From Nitrosarchaeum sp. (GTDB taxonomy: Archaea; Thermoproteota; Nitrososphaeria; Nitrososphaerales; Nitrosopumilaceae), in contig JACRND010000186.1 in assembly GCA_016234975.1 (NCBI GenBank), forward strand, positions 1 through 7,411: a stretch of 7,411 nt of DNA. Direction: 5' to 3'. Shown piece after piece: positions 1 to 4,580 of this stretch. The translations under genes were made by a program, and so were the position numbers. The notes beneath the pieces were generated by a model. That model was not told the origin of the DNA and ran no database searches. It saw only the letters and a program-made list of their open reading frames with translations. Position 1 is the stretch's first letter, and each line of letters starts with the position of its first letter.

Positions 1-2
1 AG

Positions 3-206
3 GTGGAGATTTCAGAAGAAGAGAAGGTACTGATTCTAGAAGAGAAGGTGGAGATTTCAGAAGAAGAGAGGGTACTGATTCTAGAAGAGAAGGTGGAGAA
101 TCTAGAAGAAGAGAAGGTGGAGATTTCAGAAGAAGAGAGGGTACTGATTCTAGAAGAGAAGGTGGAGATTTCAGAAGAAGAGAAGGTACTGATTCTAGAA
201 GAGAAA
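3..206 (+). repeat. In-frame 45-bp tandem repeat coding acidic 15-residue units
   Basis: Four nearly identical 45-bp units lie at 3-47, 48-92, 117-161 and 162-206, with a 24-bp partial unit at 93-116. Each unit codes VEISEEE(K/R)VLILEEK, and the partial one codes VENLEEEK. Differences among full units are a single AAG/AGG (K/R) change and a final AAG/AAA change, so the array looks recently duplicated or homogenised. Each unit is an 8-residue plus 7-residue module with V/I/L at regular spacing and about half Glu. This suggests an acidic helical coiled coil of 15-residue period. The first two bases of the window fit the end of a further unit, so the array may continue upstream. Confidence 0.95.
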
Positions 207-941
207 ATAAAAACTATAGAGAAAGAACAGATTCTAAATCAAATAAAAACAAAAAGAGAACGAAGTTTGAAAGAAGATAATTATGAATTTTTTTGGATAA
301 ACTCAGACGGTGAAAAAAAGCTAGCCACTGAAAATTTGGTTGTTGGAAATCAAGTATATAATGAAAAATTAATTACAAAAAAAGGAACAGAATATAGATT
401 ATGGGATCCATTTAGAAGCAAATTATCTGCAGCAATAATGAATGGATTAGAAATATTTCCATTTAAAAATAAATCAACTGTATTGTACCTAGGAGTATCA
501 ACGGGTACAACCGTTAGCCACATTTCAGATATTGTTGGACCTACGGGAATAGTTTTCGGAGTTGAACATGCAAGTAGAGTAGCCAGAGATTTTTTAGATA
601 GAGTTGCATCACATAGATCAAATATAATTCCAATTTTACAAGATGCAAGAAAACCAAAAGAGTATTTTTCAGTATTTGGTAAAGTGGATGTAGTGTATGT
701 AGACATAGCACAGCCTGATCAAACAAATATTGCAATAGAAAATTGCAAAATGTATCTCAAAAAAGATGGTTATTTCTTTTTAGTAATAAAAACAAGAAGT
801 ATTGATGTCACAAAATCCCCAAGAAGAATCGTAGAAGAAGAGATAGAAAAAATGAAAGTCCATTTTGAGATTCTGCAGGTGATAGATCTTCATCCATATG
901 ATAAAGATCATGCAATGGTAATTGCAAAGTTCCTAAAGTGA
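3..941 (+). CDS. flpA: Fibrillarin-like rRNA/tRNA 2'-O-methyltransferase with acidic repeat extension (5' partial)
   Basis: This is the catalytic subunit of the archaeal C/D-box sRNP. With Nop5, L7Ae and guide sRNAs it transfers a methyl group from SAM to ribose 2'-OH of rRNA and tRNA. Numbering from the GTG at 3, the fibrillarin domain spans about residues 90-312, close to a whole archaeal fibrillarin (about 220-230 aa). Visible landmarks are the entry segment YRLWDPFRSKLSAAI (131-145), the SAM loop LYLGVSTGTTVSH (161-173), VYVDIAQPDQ (231-240), KTRSIDVT in the C-terminal third, and a final DKDHAMVIAKF. Residues 1-68 are an acidic repeat array not found in ordinary archaeal fibrillarins as I know them. 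The frame is open to the left edge and the first bases match the end of another repeat unit, so GTG 3 is probably not the true start. In many archaea nop5 lies directly upstream; here that is outside the window. The domain call is secure; the true N-terminus is unknown. Confidence 0.93.
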   Translation: MEISEEEKVLILEEKVEISEEERVLILEEKVENLEEEKVEISEEERVLILEEKVEISEEEKVLILEEKIKTIEKEQILNQIKTKRERSLKEDNYEFFWINSDGEKKLATENLVVGNQVYNEKLITKKGTEYRLWDPFRSKLSAAIMNGLEIFPFKNKSTVLYLGVSTGTTVSHISDIVGPTGIVFGVEHASRVARDFLDRVASHRSNIIPILQDARKPKEYFSVFGKVDVVYVDIAQPDQTNIAIENCKMYLKKDGYFFLVIKTRSIDVTKSPRRIVEEEIEKMKVHFEILQVIDLHPYDKDHAMVIAKFLK

Positions 942-1559
942 TTTTTTATTCAATATTTTTTGGGTTGGCTTCCAACTTTTACGCACAAAAATGGGAAGAG
1001 TTTGGTTGGATTCATAATATGATTTAACAAAATTAATTGTTTTAGAATCAGACGGATATCCACTTCCCAAATCATGGTTTTTTCTGAGCTTGTCTATCAC
1101 TCTGTCTCTAGTAACTTTGGCAATTATGGATGCGGCGGAAACTACAACAAACCTGCTATCTGCATGATGATATGATTTGATTTTTTTGTTATTGGATAAT
1201 TTTGCAATTTCTTTTCCAAATCTTTGTGGATTAACATCACATGAATCAACATATGATATATCTGGATTTAATTTTGAAATAACTTTTGCCATATATTTGG
1301 CTTCTAGATGATTAAGACCGTGTTTCTTAACACTGGCGTCAATGTATTTTGGAGAAATTTTTGTGACATAGTAATCATCCACTAACGCAATTATTTTTTT
1401 ATAAAGTTCCTCTCGTGATTTTGGAGTTAATTGCTTTGAATCTTTTACACCCAATAAAGATAGTTTATGAATATTGGTTTTGTCCAAAGATATTCCAGCA
1501 ATTACAAGAGGTCCCAACATGGAACCGCGTCCAGCATCATCCACCCCACAAATTTGCAT
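933..1559 (-). CDS. rnhB: Ribonuclease HII
   Basis: It cleaves the RNA strand of RNA:DNA hybrids and nicks at ribonucleotides misincorporated in DNA, so it acts in replication and repair. From the ATG at 1559 the protein has 208 residues. The N-terminus MQICGVDDAGRGSMLGPLV is the RNase HII signature, with the GRG substrate-recognition loop at 10-12. Acidic residues fall at D7, D8, D105 (YVDSCDVNP) and D134 (HHADSRF). This is almost the same numbering as the D7/E8/D105/D135 set I recall for Thermococcus RNase HII. The family block VVSAASIIAKVTRD and the GYPSD tyrosine follow. The frame extends to a GTG at 1580, but the residue alignment and a TATA-like element 26 bp upstream of 1559 favour the ATG and a leaderless mRNA. 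The second catalytic residue, normally Glu, is Asp here. The 3' end overlaps flpA convergently by 9 bp. Confidence 0.95.
   Translation of the reverse strand: MQICGVDDAGRGSMLGPLVIAGISLDKTNIHKLSLLGVKDSKQLTPKSREELYKKIIALVDDYYVTKISPKYIDASVKKHGLNHLEAKYMAKVISKLNPDISYVDSCDVNPQRFGKEIAKLSNNKKIKSYHHADSRFVVVSAASIIAKVTRDRVIDKLRKNHDLGSGYPSDSKTINFVKSYYESNQTLPIFVRKSWKPTQKILNKKSL
942..961 (+). terminator. U-tract terminator of fibrillarin gene
   Basis: Directly after the flpA TGA, the plus strand has T6 at 942-947 and a second T6 at 956-961. Archaeal intrinsic termination mainly needs U-tracts in the transcript, so this is a good candidate. No hairpin is needed and none is evident. The tract lies inside the 3' end of the oppositely transcribed rnhB gene, where it is read as lysine and asparagine codons. 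Confidence 0.55.
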
Positions 1560-1582
1560 TGCTTCTGTCTTAGAACACACGT

Positions 1583-1590
1583 ATTAAACC
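1583..1590 (-). promoter_or_regulatory. TATA-like element for rnhB
   Basis: On the minus strand this reads TTTAATAC, centred about 26-27 bp upstream of the rnhB ATG at 1559. That is the spacing expected between an archaeal TATA box and a start site at the first codon, implying a leaderless transcript. The assignment rests on composition and spacing only. Confidence 0.4.
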
Positions 1591-1600
1591 ATTATAGGTT
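1591..1600 (+). promoter_or_regulatory. TATA-like element for trm1
   Basis: The sequence ATTATAGGTT on the plus strand is centred about 26 bp upstream of 1621. Initiation would fall near 1621, giving either a leaderless TTG start there or a leader of about 18 nt for the ATG at 1639. It abuts the opposing rnhB TATA-like element, so two promoters share roughly 20 bp and may compete for TBP/TFB. Confidence 0.3.
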
Positions 1601-1638
1601 AAGTAAATACAGAATAATAATTGCAAATTCCAGATGAA

Positions 1639-2787
1639 ATGTTTGAGGAAATTATAGAAGGCCAAACAAAAGTACGGGTTCCAAAAAAATCAATCACAGA
1701 TAAAGTTCCACCAAAAGAACCAGCATTTTTTAATCCAAAAGCAAGATTGAATAGAGATTACTCAATAATTGCTTATGGAGCTTTTCTAAAAAATTTTGCA
1801 GGGCCAAAAATATTCTTGGAGGGATTATCAGGTGTGGGTATCAGAGGATTACGAGTTGCAAACGAATTAAAAGTAGACAAGGTAGTAATCAATGATCTAA
1901 ATCCAACGGCATTAAGATTAGCAGAGTATTCAGCACAATTAAACAATTTAAAAAATATAGAATATTCCGAAATGGAAGTATGTAGATTTCTTAGCAAGTA
2001 TTCCACAAAAGGAGAAAGAGGCTCAATTATAGACATAGATCCGTTTGGCTCGTCATCACAGTTTTTTGATTGTGGAATAAGGGCGACTATGCATGGTGGA
2101 ATTCTATCTACTACAGCTACGGATCTTCAGGTGTTAAACGGACTTTATCAAAATGCATGCAAGAGAAAGTATGGTGGAATTCCAATAAGAGTAGAATATG
2201 GTAATGAGATGGCAATTCGATTAATTTTAGGATGTCTTAGGATGGTCGCAGGAAGAATAGGTGTGGAGATTGTTCCACTATTTGCAGAAAGTAATATGCA
2301 TTATTACAGAACATATGTACGAGTTCTTATCAGACAGGATCAAAAAGAAAATATCGGGTACATTTTACATTGTAAAAATTGTGGTCATAGAAAGATAGTA
2401 CATGAACAGAGTAATGACTGTGAATTATGTAAATCAAAAATAAGTGTTGGGGGACCACTATGGATTGACAATATTTTTGACAAAGAATTTGTAGAAAATA
2501 TGATTTTAAAAGTACCAGAGTTATCAGTAAACAAAGTTTGTGAAAAGACATTACAAAAATGTCTTGCAGAATCAGAAATGCCTGGAATTTACTTTACACT
2601 TGATGAAATTGCATCAAAAATGAAATCATCGCCACCAAAATTAGAAGATGCAATAAAAAATTTACAAAAAAATGGCTATTTATCTAGTCCCACATCATTT
2701 TGTCCCACGGGCTTTAGAACAAATGCTAACATAAATGAAATAATCAAAGTGTTCTCAGATCAGCCAGTAAATCCCAAACAGACATAG
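1639..2787 (+). CDS. trm1: tRNA (guanine26-N2)-dimethyltransferase Trm1
   Basis: It makes N2,N2-dimethylguanosine at G26 of tRNAs using SAM, which stabilises the hinge between the D and anticodon arms. From the ATG at 1639 the product is 382 aa, about the size of archaeal Trm1. Landmarks in order are IIEGQTKVRVPK near the N-terminus, FNPKARLNRDYS (31-42), the SAM-binding loop LEGLSGVGIRGLR (60-72), the acidic VINDLNP segment, and the catalytic motif DIDPFGS (132-138). A zinc-ribbon follows with C245, C248, C261 and C264 (CKNC...CELC), then a C-terminal helical region. An in-frame TTG at 1621 directly follows a stop codon at 1618-1620 and would add six residues. I prefer 1639 because the distance from Met to the EGxxK motif resembles other archaeal Trm1 proteins, but this is not settled. 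The 3' end overlaps the opposing rlmE gene by 28 bp. Confidence 0.94.
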   Translation: MFEEIIEGQTKVRVPKKSITDKVPPKEPAFFNPKARLNRDYSIIAYGAFLKNFAGPKIFLEGLSGVGIRGLRVANELKVDKVVINDLNPTALRLAEYSAQLNNLKNIEYSEMEVCRFLSKYSTKGERGSIIDIDPFGSSSQFFDCGIRATMHGGILSTTATDLQVLNGLYQNACKRKYGGIPIRVEYGNEMAIRLILGCLRMVAGRIGVEIVPLFAESNMHYYRTYVRVLIRQDQKENIGYILHCKNCGHRKIVHEQSNDCELCKSKISVGGPLWIDNIFDKEFVENMILKVPELSVNKVCEKTLQKCLAESEMPGIYFTLDEIASKMKSSPPKLEDAIKNLQKNGYLSSPTSFCPTGFRTNANINEIIKVFSDQPVNPKQT

Positions 2788-3353
2788 TATAATTCACTAC
2801 TTTGTTTTCTACTTGCTTCAGGCTTGGTAAGATTTATTCTAGCAAATTTTTTCTTAATATAGTCTTTAAATTCCATTGAGTATTCTCCATCAAAAACTTT
2901 GAAAATTGCATTTCCTTTATGCATTAAAACTTTGTCCATAATTTTTGTGCATTCATAATTCAATGAAATTTGTATCGCATGATCAACAGACCAGTTCCCA
3001 GTAATTTGTGGTGAAAGATCACATATTACAGCATTAACTTTTCTTTCAAAATAAGATAAAATATCATCAATTACAAACTCATTTTCAATATTTTCTCTAA
3101 TAATATGAGCTCCAGGAATTTCTTCTACATATGATGTATCAATACCCATAACCTTACCTTTGTTGCCAGCCAATTTGACTGCCATTTGAGTCCAACCTCC
3201 AGGTGCACATCCTAAATCAAGAACATAAAATCCAGGTCCAATAATACGATAAGATTGATTTAGTTGTTTGAGTTTGTATGCAGCCCTACTTCGAAATCCC
3301 TGTTCATGAGCTAATTTTCGATATTGATCTCGTCGTGCATCTATGAGCTTCAT
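2760..3353 (-). CDS. rlmE: 23S rRNA 2'-O-methyltransferase, RlmE/FtsJ family
   Basis: A SAM-dependent ribose 2'-O-methyltransferase, expected to modify the A-loop uridine of 23S rRNA (U2552 in E. coli) during large-subunit assembly. The 197-residue protein has the whole family core: RSRAAYKL (21-28), SAM motif LDLGCAPGGW (45-54), CDLSPQITGN (111-120), FKVFDGE and RKQSSELYYVC. The K-D-K-E catalytic tetrad reads K27, D112, K152 and E187. Its spacing of 85, 40 and 35 matches E. coli K38/D124/K164/E199 almost exactly. There is no C-terminal TRAM extension, unlike in some archaeal relatives. The ATG at 3353 overlaps the stop of the upstream transcription-factor gene as ATGA, so translation is probably coupled and the two form an operon. 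The C-terminal codons overlap the end of trm1 on the other strand. Confidence 0.95.
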   Translation of the reverse strand: MKLIDARRDQYRKLAHEQGFRSRAAYKLKQLNQSYRIIGPGFYVLDLGCAPGGWTQMAVKLAGNKGKVMGIDTSYVEEIPGAHIIRENIENEFVIDDILSYFERKVNAVICDLSPQITGNWSVDHAIQISLNYECTKIMDKVLMHKGNAIFKVFDGEYSMEFKDYIKKKFARINLTKPEASRKQSSELYYVCLGFTG

Positions 3354-3964
3354 TTGACTTTCGCAGGTTTTTTCATGTCAGCAAGTACCCAGTCTTCAAT
3401 AAATTGACAATTACGAGGACTGATTTCTCCTTCAAGTGAACATTTTTGTTCCACAGGACAAACAAGGCAAGGCGCATTCTCAATTGACAGAGTACTAATG
3501 GGAGTCTTCTTTAGAATTAATTTATACGTCCAACGACCTTTGTCTAGAATTTTTTCTCTGTAAATAGTACCCATTCTTTCTAATTTTAATGCAAGTCTAG
3601 AACCATCTCTACTTGTAAGCTTAAGTTTTTTCCATAGTTCGCTTTGAAACATTCCCTCAGATTCACGTTCAGCTAAGACATCACAGATTTTGTTTGTGAG
3701 TCTTTCCATGTCAACTTTTTCAATTTGGAAATTTTCAATCTCTTCATCTGTTAGTTGTTCTTCTAACTCTTCTTCTAATGTTTTTTCAGCTTCTTTTTTA
3801 ATTTCTTCTAGTTCTTTCTTAGTTAGTTTCTTTTCTTTAGGTAATGCTTCTTTTTTTGCGGGTTTCTTTTCTTTAGAAGGTACTTCTTTTTTTGCGGGTT
3901 TCTTTTCTTTAGAAGGTGTCTTTTTTGCCACATCTTCAGATAGTTTATCTTTTTTCTTTGTCAT
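3350..3964 (-). CDS. TFE-beta / RPC34-like transcription factor with Fe-S motif and lysine-rich tail
   Basis: This is the archaeal counterpart of the RNA polymerase III subunit RPC34/hRPC39. In archaea it pairs with TFE-alpha and helps open promoter DNA in the preinitiation complex. From the ATG at 3964 there are 204 residues. A Lys/Glu-rich, probably disordered tail covers 1-50, an acidic helical segment 50-85, and a winged-helix domain about 86-152 (TNKICDVLAERESEGMFQSE to GRWTYKLIL). A C-terminal cysteine motif follows at C166, C169, C175 and C186 (CX2CX5CX10C, with CPV and EISPRNC). This agrees with the cubane-cluster motif of hRPC39 and TFE-beta as I recall it. The frame extends one codon to a TTG at 3967, but a Shine-Dalgarno sequence is well placed for the ATG. 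It is likely first in an operon with rlmE, which it overlaps by 4 bp. The lysine tail contains two perfect 35-bp repeats. Confidence 0.88.
   Translation of the reverse strand: MTKKKDKLSEDVAKKTPSKEKKPAKKEVPSKEKKPAKKEALPKEKKLTKKELEEIKKEAEKTLEEELEEQLTDEEIENFQIEKVDMERLTNKICDVLAERESEGMFQSELWKKLKLTSRDGSRLALKLERMGTIYREKILDKGRWTYKLILKKTPISTLSIENAPCLVCPVEQKCSLEGEISPRNCQFIEDWVLADMKKPAKVK
3809..3917 (-). repeat. 36-bp tandem repeat coding Lys-rich tail of TFE-beta
   Basis: The segments 3847-3881 and 3883-3917 are identical over 35 bp at a period of 36 bp, and a diverged third unit lies at about 3809-3844. On the minus strand the units code PSKEKKPAKKE(V/A), twice, then LPKEKKLTKKEL. The period is a multiple of three, so unit gain or loss would keep the frame. 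The product is a basic, proline-spaced, probably unstructured tail. Confidence 0.93.
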
Positions 3965-3967
3965 CAA

Positions 3968-3975
3968 ATCACCTT
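3968..3975 (-). promoter_or_regulatory. Shine-Dalgarno site of the TFE-beta gene
   Basis: The minus strand reads AAGGTGAT three nt before the ATG at 3964, complementary to the AUCACC end of archaeal 16S rRNA. It chooses the ATG over the TTG one codon earlier and indicates a leadered transcript, unlike rnhB. Confidence 0.55.
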
Positions 3976-4014
3976 AATTTTTAATATAACTCCTAACCAT
4001 ACATGATTTCATTC

Positions 4015-4476
4015 CTATTTAATAGTAAATTTTTCACTTGCTGTTATACTATTCTTTTGATTCGGATCGCTCATTTTCACGACTAACTCGTATTGACCGG
4101 GGGTATCTATTATTTCAGAAAACGTATCATCAACAGGCAAAAGGGCGTTATTTTGATCAAAACATTGTTTAAAAAATCCACTTTGTGTGATTACAGTGTT
4201 TGTTTCAGAATAAATTGTAACATAAAGATCCCCACAATCAAAAAATGGGTCGTCTATCTTCACTTGCATTTCAATTAGAGTGGAAACAGAATATTGTTTT
4301 TCCAATCCAATTATATTAATTGATTTATCATGAGTTGCGGTGTTTGTTGAGTCAACACGCCACATGTTTAGCTCTCGGTCAGGTGATTGAAGAATATCTG
4401 CCATAACTACAGAACCAAAAGCAATTGAAAGTACAATAGGTAAAATAAATACAACATATGCCAATCTAGTTGCCAT
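4015..4476 (-). CDS. Small exported or membrane-anchored protein, function unknown
   Basis: I do not recognise a named family. The 153-residue product begins MATRLAYVVFILPIVLSIAFGSVVMA, a short basic start followed by a hydrophobic segment (about 6-25). This is a signal peptide or N-terminal anchor, with possible cleavage after VMA. The rest (about 30-153) would lie outside the cytoplasmic membrane. It alternates hydrophobic and polar residues, with strands such as STLIEMQVKI, DLYVTIYSE and GQYELVVKM, and ends EKFTIK. This pattern suggests one immunoglobulin-like beta-sandwich. C81 and C105 are the only cysteines and could form a disulfide. The start is supported by an AGGTGA nine nt upstream. 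It is divergent from the OLD ATPase gene and lies 50 bp upstream of the TFE-beta gene on the same strand, with no clear terminator between. Read-through into that operon is therefore possible. Confidence 0.78.
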   Translation of the reverse strand: MATRLAYVVFILPIVLSIAFGSVVMADILQSPDRELNMWRVDSTNTATHDKSINIIGLEKQYSVSTLIEMQVKIDDPFFDCGDLYVTIYSETNTVITQSGFFKQCFDQNNALLPVDDTFSEIIDTPGQYELVVKMSDPNQKNSITASEKFTIK

Positions 4477-4485
4477 TTCGTTTTT

Positions 4486-4491
4486 TCACCT
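4486..4491 (-). promoter_or_regulatory. Shine-Dalgarno site of the exported-protein gene
   Basis: The minus strand reads AGGTGA with a 9-nt gap to the ATG at 4476. It fixes this start and implies a 5' leader. An AT-rich TATA-like stretch on the minus strand lies at about 4501-4517 (CTAAATAG, AGATATAA), but its spacing does not pick a single start site. Confidence 0.5.
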
Positions 4492-4550
4492 GTAATTCCC
4501 TTATATCTATTTAGCAAAATTCCAATGCTTATGATGAATTTGACGAATGA

Positions 4551-4558
4551 GTTAAATC
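4551..4558 (+). promoter_or_regulatory. TATA-like element for the OLD-family ATPase gene
   Basis: GTTAAATC is centred about 26 bp upstream of the ATG at 4581, which fits a leaderless transcript. No Shine-Dalgarno sequence precedes this ATG. The 104-bp divergent intergenic region (4477-4580) holds nothing else I can support. Confidence 0.3.
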
Positions 4559-4580
4559 GAAGCCGACTAAATATCGCTAG

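Noticed and set aside
3..206. The regular repeats as a CRISPR array
   Set aside because: Units are directly contiguous, without unique spacers, are in frame, and continue into the fibrillarin coding sequence.
3690..3977. A Ser/Phe-rich plus-strand ORF
   Set aside because: It is the antisense shadow of the lysine-rich tail and acidic helix of TFE-beta; its serines and phenylalanines are complements of Lys and Glu codons.
3965..4014. A terminator between the exported-protein gene and the TFE-beta gene
   Set aside because: The minus strand has no T-tract or stable hairpin here; the AT-rich part could as well be a TATA element, so I left it unassigned.
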